Source: Tretioscincus oriximinensis (taxonomy: Eukaryota; Chordata; Lepidosauria; Squamata; Gymnophthalmidae). Taken from it: a stretch of DNA of 64,000 bases. The notes beneath the pieces were generated by a model, which was given only the letters and a program-made list of their open reading frames with translations, had not been told where the DNA came from and searched no databases. The position numbers and the translations under genes were made by a program. Numbering within the stretch: the first letter of the stretch is position 1; each line of letters starts with the position of its first letter. Below, one piece after another: positions 33,899-44,822 of the stretch. Where the stretch lies: positions 677,009-741,008 of the forward strand of contig JAJVDF010000593.1 of NCBI GenBank assembly GCA_022410635.1, in the 5' to 3' direction.

Positions 33899-34574
33899 GG
33901 CTGCTTCCACACAAGGTTCTCCCACCAGTTTGGTAGGATCATCATGATGCTTCTGCCATACAGGGCAATGGAGCTTCCACTGTTCTTCTGGGTCCCACTC
34001 GCGAAAAAGCCCTTTGGTATGGAAAGAAAGGTTGCTGATCTTTTCAGACATCAGCATGAAATACCATCAGCATGGATAGCTCAGTCACTAAGGAATCCAC
34101 CTTTCACCTGGGAGATGGGGTTTCGAAGCCCTGTATCAGACATGGGGAGGGGTGAGCACCTTCCACTAGCCTGTAGCTCTAGCCAACCCAGCTATTCGAA
34201 AGCATGAATTGCAAGAAATTGCAACTGACTGCAAGTAGATATATGGGAACTACCACAGCCTGGTGGGGAAGATATAATGTCAGCCTTTGGGCAAAAATAC
34301 CCTTGTAAGCCGCTTTGAGTCCCTTTGAAAGGTGAGAAAAGCAGAGTATAAGAACCCAGTTCTTCTTCCAACAGGAAGCTGCCTGGAGAAATGGTGTCTG
34401 CTGCGCCGTCGCAGAGCTTGGATATGGCGAGAAGACGCTAGCCAGGACTGCAAAATCACAGCTTGCTGACATTTACAGTATTAACTTCCCGATCCTTTGT
34501 GTGTCCCTCTTGCCTTTTGAGTCATGGCTGAGTTTTGCATTATGCTGGTTTTACCCCATAGTGCGGAAGGGACC
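33899..34574. mobile_element. PIF/Harbinger-like MITE with TAA target duplication, carrying a SINE
   Basis: Left GGCTGCTTCCACACAAG pairs with the inverse of GGTCCCTTCCGCACTATG at the right. It is flanked by TAA at 33896-33898 and 34575-34577. The flanking Penelope-like sequence reads through when the element is removed. A SINE (34070-34368) lies within. No transposase. Confidence 0.8.
34070..34368 (+). mobile_element. tRNA-headed SINE, near full length
   Basis: Best-preserved copy of the family. Head 'gcatggatagctcagtcact' (A box), 'gggtttcgaagccctg' (B-box region), core 'agctctagccaacccagcta', tail 'gctttgagtccctttgaaag' and 'agtataagaacccagttctt'. About 300 bp. Confidence 0.9.
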
Positions 34575-34603
34575 TAACATGGCTATTTCTCTGAAATCAA
34601 CTA

Positions 34604-34800
34604 CCTTCTTTTGATTTCAGAAAAACAGCTATGTTAGTCTTAGTAGAAAGTCCAGCAACGGGGGTTGTAGCACTTGGAGAAAGGTAGGCAGCATGAACTT
34701 TTGTAGATACTTCTACTTCTTCAGAGGCATCTAAAGAAGTAGCCTACCTTTCTCCTATTAGTCTCCAAGTGCTACAAGCCTGTTTGTTGTACTTTCTATT
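34604..34800. mobile_element. Fold-back Penelope-like insertion, truncated right arm
   Basis: Left arm is the inverse of the element end ('tttcagaaaaacagctatgt...agaaagtccagcaacgg'), followed by a minus hammerhead-like motif (34691-34723). The plus motif begins at 34731 as CTAAAGAAGTAG, but its stem II partner and GAAA are deleted. Right arm '...gtctccaagtgctacaagcc' stops at 'ctttct'. Possible short duplication ttgat on both sides. Confidence 0.75.
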
Positions 34801-34801
34801 G

Positions 34802-35504
34802 ATGAGAACATCTTAGTTCAACAAATATGGAACTGAGCTTTCCTACAATATGCTAATGTATCAGTGTCTCTTTAGAGTGAATCCCACTTTTTGAAAAGAT
34901 TTCACAGGAGGGATGTTTGACATCACAAATCTGTTCCAAAATACTAGAGGCAGCTGGTTAGAACACCTAGCAAATTTCCAGAAAGATGGGAACTCAGTAT
35001 AGTGCTGAAGTTGGCTTGGTCACCCTGGTTGACAGGCGAGTGTAGCCCAGTTGGTTTTCATTCTTTTGATCATGATATCTAGAAATTTTAAAGGGCCTAC
35101 AGGGCAGAGAGGCTGAGCTTTGGTGGTTCTGCTGTTATATCCAAGGTAGATGCCAGCCAGTAGTCATGGGGAATATTTGTTCAACATCATAGAAATTAAT
35201 CTGTGGGTACAATTTTATTTTTCAGTCTTTTAAACATTTATATGAAATCACTGAGAGCTGGCATCAGGAGGTTTGGATTTATTTCACCCAATTCAGAAGA
35301 GGCAGTTTAAATGTTTTATTCTAGTCTGGAGACAGCAATGGACTGGATGGGGGCCAATAAACTGAATCCTGATGAGATGTATTAGAAAATGAAGCAGCCT
35401 CTGCTGTTGTTCTTGCCAGTCTTAACCAGAAGGAAATGAGATGAGTCATACTAGGCACTTTCTGCACTCACTGTGTACTTCTAAACATCTTGTGCTACCT
35501 GAAG
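34802..35504. other. Unique sequence
   Basis: No recognised feature. Confidence 0.5.
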
Positions 35505-36265
35505 GATCACCTTCTCCTGTATAGACCTGCCTGAGCACTAAGATCCCAAGGAGAATGCCTTCTAGTAGTTCCTCCCCTTGCAGAGATGCAGGGGGTAGGA
35601 GCATGCAGGAAGGCCTTTTCTCTGGAACAGTCTCCCTCTAGAGGCCTACCAGGCACCTACACTGTGTAGCTTTCAGCACCAGGTAAAAACGCACCTCTTC
35701 ACCTGGCTTTTGACTCTTAGCTCCCTCTGCATTTGTCCTTCAAGGGAGGGAGAGAGGAAGTATATGGCTCTTTTAAATGTTTTACAAATGTGTTTTTTGT
35801 GACCACATTCTCGGGAACCAAAGGATTAGAGAACCACAAGTCTTTGTGGTAACCCAAGGCTAGGGAACTTCTGGTGTGTGTTAAACGTCATCCCTATATT
35901 TTTAGGTACTTTCCTAAGACATTTATCTTTACCTGCCCTTTCGAAGAAAAAGAGGAAGAAGAGGATATGTTGATTTTTCTACCCCACTTTTCTCAACTCA
36001 GAGACTGGGCGGTTTACATAACATTGTGAGGGAAGTAGAGCTGAGTGGGCTCCAAAGAGCTATAACTACCATAAGTCACCACGCTGGCTTCATGGAGATC
36101 TGCAGAATCAAAGTAGGAGGTTACCAGGTAAGAGTCTAACCACAAGACCAAGAGGTATTTCTTCTTCCTTCATTTGTTTTTATGTATTTGAATTGCAGTA
36201 ACCCTACCTTGAGACTTCAGAGCACAGAACAAGCTATAAAAAGTAAATAAAGTGAGAAAGAATGT
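35505..36265 (+). mobile_element. L2-type LINE C-terminus and 3' UTR, split by a SINE
   Basis: Translation gives LWNSLPLEAYQAPTLCSFQHQVKTHLFTWLL at about 35617-35712, the standard C-terminal block of L2-group reverse transcriptases. The 3' UTR 'cttagctccctctgcatttgtcc...tatggctctttt' follows. An L2-like tail ('ccttgagacttcagagcac...aagtaaataaag') resumes at about 36195, after a minus-strand SINE. Confidence 0.8.
35965..36155 (-). mobile_element. tRNA-derived SINE (squamate type), diverged
   Basis: 'ttttctaccccacttttctcaa', 'gctgagtgggctcc', 'caccacgctggcttcatgga' and 'gagtctaaccacaagacc' match, in reverse, the SINE at 59274-59514. Confidence 0.75.
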
Positions 36266-37815
36266 TCACACAATGAGAGCAAATTACAAATCCATGTGAC
36301 ATGTAGAGTCACCACCACTGAAAGAGGTAATGAATGTTGCACTTACAAGAACAATAGAAGTGCCTTGAAAGTGTTGTAGAAGCAGTAGCATGTGGCACTT
36401 GTCCCCTCATTCCATCTCTAGTCCATCTTCTCTAGCCTTCTCTACCCTTCTCTAGAACGTTCATGAGGAGTACACTAATAAATGTATGACCCAAATACGC
36501 AAATGTGGCTGTTCTGACACATACCTTTAATCCATCTTCAGTTGTTAAAAACTGGACTAAACCAGAAAAAATATGTGGTCCTATTCTCACTGAATCTTAT
36601 TCTGGACTATGTGTCAGAATATAGGGGCCTGCCATAGTCTACACTGGCATGTGGATGACTAAGCTCTGGATTGTAATAAAACCCAGAAATTAGGTGGACA
36701 TAAGTAGGGTGACAAATCAATGATTCAGTGATTCAGCATAGCTTCTGTTGGGCCCATTGTGTTTATCCTCTGAACTTTTACTAAACTTGAAGTGACCAAG
36801 AAAGAGAGGCTAAAAATCACAAATCTTGTTAACATTCTGTAACAAATTAGTCATATGGCTTATGGACTGAAGTCTACATAATTAAACGTGTAAGGTATGA
36901 AGGTAAAGTACCAGAGCACACGAGGAAGACAATTCCTTTAGTCAGCAAATGGGCAATAGCAGGAAAGGAATTTTTGTCTAGGGATGCTGAGCAGTTGTAT
37001 AAACATATGATGCAAAGGCTTTTTCAAATAGACATAACATTGCCATATGTTCCATCAAAAAAAAAAAAAACCCTGCAGAGGAACCTGGGAAAAAACAGGG
37101 TGATTTAAGATTGCCTGTACACATCTCCGTCATCACTTGGTTAGCGAAGCACAGATAGCAAAAGGTAAGAAGTGCAGTTGAACGAGGACACATTGAGAGA
37201 CCAGAGGGTGCCCTTGAGAGCTTTGGGCTGAGATAATGAAAGCTGGTAAACACCACCAAGGAAATGCCACTTTCCTCGGAGTGCGGAAGAAAAAAGCAGG
37301 CTGCACTTACATTAAGTTCTTTTATCCTTCATTGCATATGCAAAAGCTTCTCCAGTGGCACACCAGAAGCCTATTAAAACGATTAGACCTATATCCTATT
37401 TGCAAACTTGCATTGTCTATGTGCATTTGACTGAAGGTGCTACTTGAGGACAGAAAAGAGCAGAAACATCCCCACTCTTAGAAGAGATGCTAGAAAAGCT
37501 CCAACCCATTAGTTCCTTCCAATTTTTATTAGAATCTCAAGGATGGGACGTTCTTAGGGGCCTCATAGTCCCAGCATACATTTGGCGTAGTCCTCAGGGA
37601 TTGTGTGGATAATGCACATGAGGTTCAGTGTTTGGATTGCGTGTTAACACTCTTGGGGCAACCACACAATGCACATTACCCAACCCACTGCTTTTAAGGG
37701 ATATTTGGATGGAGCCATTTTGTGTATTAGTACACAAGGGACCTGCATCAGTAGGATAAGCAAAGCACTAAGCAATTTCAGACTACAGTATCCGAAAGAG
37801 TGCTTTCTCAGCTAA
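36266..37815. other. Unique sequence with a MITE fragment
   Basis: At 36628-36670 'catagtctacactggcatgtggatg' matches the palindromic MITE at 55549-55730. Otherwise nothing recognised. Confidence 0.5.
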
Positions 37816-38531
37816 GGCTTCATAAGGATATTTAGCAAGTTGGCAGCAACATCATGTACAATTCGCCCCTTTACCATTACCTCATGGAGTTTCAGTGACC
37901 CACTCCTAAAAAGGCATGTGGTCCCACTTTTTCTGTTAGGTCATTTTTCTCGATTCAGCAGCTGACTTCTTTTAAACGCAAAAGATTGCTTAGTTGGGAT
38001 GTCAATAATGTGAATTCAGGCTAGTTGTAAAAAGCTCATTGGCTCTTGGCTCACTGAGAATGCTGGGAATTGTAGTAAAATAAGTGCAGCAATGACTTAT
38101 GGAGTATGTGATGTCACAAGGTTACCAAGAAATGTTACGCAGAAACAAGAAGCAGTGAGGAAAATAGGAGGTTAATGGAGATGATGAAGAAGAAGAACTG
38201 GGTTTTTATACCCTGCTTTTCTCACCTGAAAGGACTCAAAGCAGCTTACAAGGTTATTTTTCACTATAGTGGTACCCATTTATCTAGTCGCAGTCTGTTG
38301 CAATTTCTTGCAATTCTTGCTTTCGAATAGCTGGGTTGGTAGTAGTAGAAGGCTAGTAGAAGGCACTCACCCCTCTCCACGTCTGACACTGGGCCTCAAA
38401 ACCGATGTCTCAGATGAAAGACCGGCACTTAGCCCACTCATCCATTCATGCTCACAAAAGTGTATGTACTCGAGGATGTGTTTTCTCGGATTTAATAAAA
38501 ATAGCGATATTAAGGTAATGGGGAAGCAGCC
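37816..38531. mobile_element. DNA transposon (PIF/Harbinger-like?) carrying a SINE
   Basis: Flanked by TAA (37813-37815 and 38532-38534). The right end 'gggaagcagcc' is the inverse of GGCTGCTTCCC, close to the TIR of 33899-34574; the left end GGCTTCATAAGG matches only weakly. The body is shared with 33131-33792. A SINE lies at 38188-38450. Confidence 0.6.
38188..38450 (-). mobile_element. tRNA-headed SINE
   Basis: AAG-type tail at 38188, 'gggtttttataccctgctttt', 'cgaatagctgggttgg' and 'ctccacgtctgacactgggc'. The head is diverged. Confidence 0.85.
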
Positions 38532-38534
38532 TAA

Positions 38535-39000
38535 GATTTGTCTGCTCCTTGATGTTTGTAAATACTTCATTTCCTTATTGAAGACCTAAGTGCAGTTGTT
38601 AGAAGCAGGTACTCTTTTTCTGCTTGGTCTCAGGGCTCCAAAAAAACACTACTAAAAAAAGTATATTATTGTGGTGAAAATTTGCCTTTCATGGCTATTC
38701 AAAGATTGTTCAAGGACCAGAAGAAGCCTACAGGTGAAATCCCAGGTGATATCCGGGAATGGGATAGCCTGAATTCTCGGTTATATCATTCATTGTGTGC
38801 TCACCTTGTATTATGTGTGATTTATGATGTTAATGTAGGTTGTAACATATTTAGATGTTTAATAGCACGTTAAAGTAGACATTTTTTTTCTGAAAACTTT
38901 ATTTACTTTGTTACAAGCTTTTCTGCTTGCTGTGAGCGATATCTGGTATAGCGCTTCGGTTACTAACAAGCAAGGCCAGCAACTTTCACCCTGTGGTGCC
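38535..39000. other. Unique sequence
   Basis: No recognised feature. Confidence 0.5.
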
Positions 39001-39063
39001 CAGACTGATGACAGATGCCCCTTTTTTTAGGGGGAAAACCTGGTTTTGGGGTGTCTACCCCGC

Positions 39064-39149
39064 TGTGGCGGCCCCTACCTGAGGGCCCTACTATTCGATG
39101 ACCCTCTGTGGCGACCCCTGCCTGAGGGCCCTACTATTCGATGACCCTC
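39064..39149. repeat. 43-bp tandem duplication
   Basis: Two units starting 'tgtggcggcccctacctgag' (39064) and 'tgtggcgacccctgcctgag' (39107), differing at two positions. Confidence 0.92.
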
Positions 39150-39807
39150 ACAGTCAGGGGTGCCACAATATCCACCCTGTTGCCCAAGCCAGCACCCACG
39201 ACTGCTTGGAGCAACAGTACTATCCTCCGGCCTACACAAGGCCTCAGAGTTTACCTCACGGTTGGGGCTTTATTCACAGCCCCCACCAGTAGCGTGCTTA
39301 TATTTTGTTGTTAAGGAAATAAAAAGAAAGAAAGAGATGTTTGAAATGAATCAAATAACAAGTTTATTATTTACAAATAAGGAAAAGAGAGAAGATTATA
39401 ATGATAAGGCTTCGGCTTTTATCAAGTAAGCCTAACTCAAGCACACACACCAAGCAAGAGCAACATTAGTTTCCAGATACTTAAAGAGACAGGCCCTGTG
39501 TCACTTTATTTGTTCCAGCCCCAAGTCAAGCCTCCACTTTGACTCCTNCAGGCCACCATACACTCCCATCCCCTCCCTCTGAGGCAGATCAGAAGCGGAC
39601 CCCTCTGTCCACTTGCTACACCACAAGTCTGCGACAGAAAGGCCTCTAGCCCTGGTCAGCTTCCCTTTTATTTGCTGACCAGCCGGCTACTCGAGGCCCC
39701 ATTGGCTGGCTCATCCAGCCACGCCCCCTCCCAAACAGGGAACCAGGAAGCCACGCCCCTGCCCAGGCCTGCTCTTCCCCCCTCCCTCTAAAATGGAGGA
39801 CGCTACA
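39064..39807 (-). mobile_element. Solo-LTR-like insert
   Basis: Bounded TGTGGC...GCTACA; on the minus strand it reads TGTAGCGTCC...GCCACA, giving TG...CA ends. The minus strand has 'caaataaaaggga' (about 39668-39680) as a TATA-like or poly(A)-like signal and GC-rich upstream boxes such as 'gggggcgtggc'. The hAT sequence resumes directly after. A 43-bp tandem repeat lies at its plus-strand start. No target duplication confirmed. Confidence 0.5.
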
Positions 39808-40309
39808 ACTGCCATTTCCCCAGTTCTTGCTGATGAAAAAAATATATATATTTTTTTGGGAAAAAAAAAAGGTTTTCTGAAAAAAATTTACTGCACCACC
39901 ACTAGGGAGTTCTGGCAACCGGGGGCAGCTCCTGAAGGCACCCTCTGCTCAGTAAAGCTAAAAATTCTCATGCACTTCAAACAATTCTCGCACATTTAAA
40001 AAATGAATTTTCTAAAAAAACAATACTCTGCACTAGGGCAACTCCTGAGGACACCCTCCCCTCTGTAAAAAAATAAAAAAATTCTGATGTACTTCAAAAA
40101 TTCTCACACACTTAAAAAAATTCTCACATGCTTCGCAGATTTCTCGGGAGGGAATTTCGGAAGGGGATGGATGCTGCTTAGCATGAATATTAATTACCCC
40201 GGTTTGGGCGTCAGAAAATCTGGTCAGTCTAACTTAGCAGAATGGACCACATTGAGTTCTGACTGAAGAGCACACAGACAGCTGCCCACATGAGATGAAT
40301 CCCCTACCA

Positions 40310-40497
40310 CAGACCTGGGCAAGGGGCGGCCCAGGGGCCACATGCGGCCCTCCTACTGTCTCTGACCGGCCCGCCCCTCTTAGCTCAGAGTTATATACAG
40401 TATTGGGTAGAACTGAGTTAACTATATTAGTCCGGCCCTCTAAAACCACCCCAATTTCTCATGCGGCCCCTTGGGAAAAATTAATTGCCCACCCCTG
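40310..40497. mobile_element. hAT MITE with perfect 8-bp TSD
   Basis: Termini 'cagacctgggcaagggg' and the inverse of CAGGGGTGGGCAATTAATT. Exact ccctacca at 40302-40309 and 40498-40505. Contains paired 'catgcggccc' motifs. No coding capacity. Confidence 0.92.
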
Positions 40498-40777
40498 CCC
40501 TACCAGCATAGGTTTAAAATTGGGGAACAGAAACTACCTGTCTAATCTTTTAAGGCTTGGAAACAGACTTGGAAATAAGTAAGCTTCTAAGGTCTTACAA
40601 AATATTGCCAGGATCCAGAATGAGAGGGCACTGTTGGCACATTGCCTCTTTGTCCTGAGTAATGGAAACAGGAGACTCAGACTGGAATAGGCAGAAAACT
40701 ATTTCAAAACATTGAACTAGCTAAATGCATCAGCAAAGGAGCTAGCAGCACTTTGAGACTAACTTGAGAAAAGTGGT

Positions 40778-40813
40778 CGGCATAAGCTTTCATAGACAGG
40801 TCTACTTCTTCAG
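40778..40813 (-). other. Hammerhead-ribozyme-like motif (left arm)
   Basis: Inverse of the 41198 motif, with one change at the base of stem II (C to T beside GAAA), leaving a G-U pair. Confidence 0.5.
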
Positions 40814-41197
40814 ATGCTGAGGGACTAATGCTAGGGTCAGGTATTTATAGGAAAATGTGTATGGGAGAAGACAAAGTATATGCAACTATAGGGAGGTGTT
40901 GAATTGCAGGTAGAAAAACAGGTAAATAGTAGGAACTAATCTCCTTGTGTGAAAAAGTGCCTGGGGCAACAAGAGGCAATGTCTAGTAGAGAAGCAATCA
41001 AGTACTTAACAGGTTTCATAAGAATGTATAGTTGGCCAGGAAACCATTGTCTCTGTTTTCACACAAGGAGATTAGTTCCTGCTATTTACCTGTTTTTCTA
41101 CCTGCAATTCAACACCTCCCTACAGTTGCATATGCTTTGTCTTCTCCCATACACATTTTCCTATAAATACCTGACCCTAGCATTAGTCCCTCAGCAT

Positions 41198-41234
41198 CTG
41201 AAGAAGTAGACCTGTCTACGAAAGCTTATGCCAA
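41198..41234 (+). other. Hammerhead-ribozyme-like motif (right arm)
   Basis: Identical to the 4251-4287 motif: CTGAAGA, A, stem GTAGAC/GTCTAC, GAAA, GC-TTAT-GC. A TATA-like box starts at 41162. Confidence 0.5.
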
Positions 41235-41331
41235 CCACTTTTCTCAAGTTAGTCTCAAAGTGCTGCTAGCTCCTTTGCTGGACTTTCTGCTAGACTAACA
41301 CGGCTATTTCTCTGAAATTAGCTAAATGCAT

Positions 41332-42230
41332 GTCTCTGTTGATTTGTACACCCAAAAATCTTACATCCAGGCTAGCATTCCAAAGTGCAATTCCAAAGAT
41401 TTTTGCAGATGATAAGCTAATTGAGGTAGTAAGGACAGATATGAAATCCTAGAATTTACTCACACTATCCTGAAAAGTGACTGCTGCCTTTTCCTCACAC
41501 AAGGGATGATAAAACAAGATTGAGTCTTTCAGTCATAATTGACAGGGAAATAATAAGTACAGAGGAACAGTATAGGAACAAATGCTGCCAATGAGTGGCC
41601 AATCAAAGCAAAGACTGGAAACATGAGAGATTTATTCTTTTCACAGTATGAATGCCTTTTGAGTGAGTGTGTCTGTGACACTTTTTTAAAATGTCTTTAA
41701 AATGTTTTTAAAATTTTCAATGTCTAATTGCATTAAAGAAGACAAATCAACTTGGTTTGAATCTAGACTGTTCCCTTTCGTTTGTATTTCTGTACATAAT
41801 GCTATAAAGGACTTTTCATTGCTGTCCGCCTACAGTCATGATGAGATCTTTCAATTTCCCTACGAAAATCTGCTGTAATTCCTTGCTTGTGATTGGATGT
41901 CCATCATCTATTCTGGTTGGCTGTTGATTCCCTTTGTTAATTCATAAATGCCAGAATATACCTGGCTCTGTTAGCAAGTGTAACCTGTAATATGGGGATC
42001 AACTACTGAAATGTCTTTTTTATATTCCAAATATTAAAGTTCTGCTCCCCACAATGGAGATGTACAAGCTCAACCCTAGAGAATCAGCTGAGAAAGATGA
42101 TGCAAGAGCCCATATCAAATAGGTGGCTTCAAAAATACTCTGAAGCTTGAGTTGCCACAAGAATATTTTGGCATCCTAGGTGAAGCATGCACTTAACAAC
42201 ACTGATAATTTATGGACACCAAGGGTATAA
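41332..42230. other. Unique sequence
   Basis: No recognised feature. Confidence 0.5.
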
Positions 42231-42450
42231 ATGGCTACTAGGATGGATGTCTAGATGCTGCCTCTGGGATGGAGCAACAGGCAGGATTCCTGAAATACCA
42301 TTTGCAGGGAGTCATGAACAGGTGCATATTTTGCCCTCTTCTGTTCAGACTGCCCAGATGCATCTGGTGGCCCTCTGTGTGAGACAGAATGCTGGACTAG
42401 ATAGGCTCTGGCCCGATTCAGTAAGGCTCTTCTTATGTTCTTATGTTCTT
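42231..42450 (+). mobile_element. CR1-type LINE 3' end (ATGTTCTT tail)
   Basis: Closely matches 1101-1316, including 'gatggagcaacaggcagga' and a double ATGTTCTT tail. One of the least diverged copies here. Confidence 0.9.
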
Positions 42451-42612
42451 ACAGTGCCCAGAGGCTTTCAAAACCTATGGTTTCAGAACCAGGGCTTTCT
42501 TTTTTATTCCAGTTTTAGACAGAAAATTAGTTTTTAACTATTCTAAACATTTTAACTTGTCCCATTTATCTAAGACAGTGGATTTTGTTTACTTTATCTT
42601 GTTCTGTTTTGT
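42451..42612 (+). repeat. Sequence following the LINE tail, shared with 18231-18393
   Basis: Starts 'acagtgcccagaggctttca' directly after the octamers. Same position relative to a LINE end as in the 18-kb copy. Confidence 0.8.
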
Positions 42613-44822
42613 TTTTTTGTACAATTTGTAATTGCTGATATGGTCACATGTCTAATCAATAAACTATTGTAGTTGCATTCACACTGCAAACTGCCTATCA
42701 TTTCCTGGGGCTGTCTCCAGCCTTCTGTTTCAGCTTATCTGCTATGGACTGCTATGGAATAGTCTGCTTAAAAGTGTCCTCAGTTGATCCAGGGCAATTG
42801 TTTCTATTAGGTCTATTCTGCCCATGCGTAACATATGCGCTATCCCCTTGCCCAGTTTCAACAAGAGAGCGTGGAATATGCTGAGTGCTGCCCTTGTTGA
42901 GTGTGATCATCTTGTTCACCCTCTACTGTATTCTGGGGCAGGAACAATTCTGTTTCTGTGTCCTCTCAGAATCTGTTGTCTTCATACTGTGCCTGAATAG
43001 TTGGACAACAACCATTCCTGACAGCTACATGCAGAACAAAACTCTAGTCTATTACTTCTCCTGATCTCCCTTCCTTTTTTTGTCTTTCCCTTTCTTTAAC
43101 AATGCCTTAAATAAAGAGCCTGTCATTGAAATCTCGGGGAGCGAAAGCTTCCATTTCCCTTTTGTTCTAATTTTATTTTCCTATTTAAACTTCTTTGGTT
43201 TGATTATTCATGAAGCAGCATGCAAGGTATTTTCTAATCTGTATTATACATTTTGGTGGTAAATGCAATTGTACAGACAATAAACATTTAGGACTAAAAG
43301 CTTTTACATTGTCATCAGCAGCAGATGCAGCTTATGATTTATTTGTAATAGAAACTGTTGAATTATGCTTAAAACAGTTTCAGACCCTAGCCTAGACCTT
43401 CTTCATGCTTGAACCAACTTTAAAGTATGCTCAATTAAACGCTCAAATATTCAGGTTAACTCTCCATTTGAAAATGGAGGATAAGAAAACTGCGTTGTGC
43501 TATCCATGAAAGCACCTGTGTAAGCAACCAGAAGTCAGCCAAAACTCAAAAGGACTCAACAACAACCAATAAGGGATATGCAGACCCATAGGTTCTGCTT
43601 AGATTTTCTCTTTGTGCTCCAAATTGACTTTAGTGCATCTTTCAGTTTTGAAATCTGGGGTACATCCATACGCATGCCTTCCAAGTGCTGTAAGCAATTA
43701 TAATGAAATGAAATCATGATGATATGATGACATCCCTCCACTGTGGCAGCAGCATGAGGAATCTGTGGTGACTTTGCCTAGTAACTGCCAGCATAAAATC
43801 TCTGGATGTGTGACAATGTCAACATTCAAATACATGCGCGGTCATACTTTTTGATGCCCGCACATGGACACTGCACCAGGCAAGATAGTGGGGCACTGAA
43901 TATCATGCTACATTTGGTTAAAGCACTACAAAAAATGGCTTTTTCCTGATTTTTTTAAAAGTACGATATACCGAACTTTGCAGCAATCACAGCACCCTAG
44001 TGTAAGAAAAGGATGATGAAAACAACACCAGAAAGCCTACACTGTTTATATTATCTTCATGTGGTAAAAATAGGCAACAATTCGTAACAATTGGCCCAAA
44101 TGTGTAAATTGATTCTCCCAAAGTTACTGAATATGAAAAAATGCAGAATAATTGTTTCATGGAGATGTGGAATAATTAGGAAGATGGTGAGTTTGCTTTG
44201 TGAAAAGGCAAATCAGCTAGATCTGGCACAGGTTTAATAATCTATAAAAGAAAATCTCTTCAGGACACCAGTCAGTGAAGTTACTTTAGACTGAAGTGGA
44301 AACATCTAATTCGAATTCAGACGGAGTTATTAATCCACTAGCAATTCAAATTTCTCTTTCATCTGCAATGCCAGGTTTCATATTTATCTGTAATACTGTG
44401 AGTAATCAGGCCAATGAACCAACGTATCGGTTACTGTGGCATTTGGCCGTCTAAGTCCTATGTATCATTATTGCGTAGAGGCTGAGTTGTGTGGATAGTT
44501 CTAGAGAGAAATTGTGAAAGTGTTTCCTCATAAATTACACAACATTTCAGATATTGCTAAGCTGGAAAATAGAAGAGGCTAATAATATTTGATCAGTGGC
44601 TGGATTGACAATTGACTTCAGCTTCTCCTTTTCCTGCATACATAATGGACAAAACCTTCCCCCTCCAATTTCTAACAATCTACAACTGTAAAAATTAAAG
44701 GTATATTAATGGTAGATAAATGTGTGAAATCATCTGTGGCCTCAGTGTAATATAAATGCCTGTTTCCTTTCTGCAATCATTCCTCACAAATCATAAAAAT
44801 GGTAGGATGAGAAGGAGACCTG
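42613..44822. other. Unique sequence
   Basis: No gene recognised. The 44200-44450 segment is non-repetitive and could be conserved. 'gctgagttgtgtggatagtt' near 44481 resembles a MITE terminus. Confidence 0.45.

Larger units (their letters stand above)
33118..34601 (+). mobile_element. Penelope-like unit shattered by two MITE insertions
   Basis: Pieces in order: 'gtccagcaagggg' (33119-33130), 'cttggagactaagaagagatgcctctgaagaagtagaag...ccttgctaaactatgg' (33792-33895), and 'taacatggctatttctctgaaatc' (34575-34599). Together they follow the order of intact copies. The gaps are filled by MITEs 33131-33792 and 33899-34574. A hammerhead-like motif lies at 33816-33853, with AAAA in place of GAAA. Confidence 0.75.
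39001..40231. mobile_element. hAT-like element (TIR TAGRCTGACCAGAT) split by an LTR-like insert
   Basis: The right end is the inverse of TAGACTGACCAGATTTTCTG, the same terminus as 54452. The left end 'cagactgatgacagatgccc' is a diverged inverse of the other terminus. Internal 'cacctagtggtg'-type and 'cagctcctgaaggcaccctc' blocks and repeated 'ttctcac' phrases agree with 54452-54983. The insert 39064-39807 interrupts it. No flanking 8-bp duplication seen. Confidence 0.7.
40731..41318. mobile_element. 588-bp fold-back Penelope-like insertion with 13-bp TSD
   Basis: Inverted arms of 225 bp (40731-40955 and 41056-41280) surround a 100-bp spacer. The spacer is the inverse of the unit's internal part, which is seen in forward form at 3953-4057. 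The right arm continues 38 bp to the usual end 'ctctgaaat'. Perfect duplications tagctaaatgcat lie at 40718-40730 and 41319-41331. TATA-like boxes occur in both arms. This is the most complete copy here. Confidence 0.88.
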
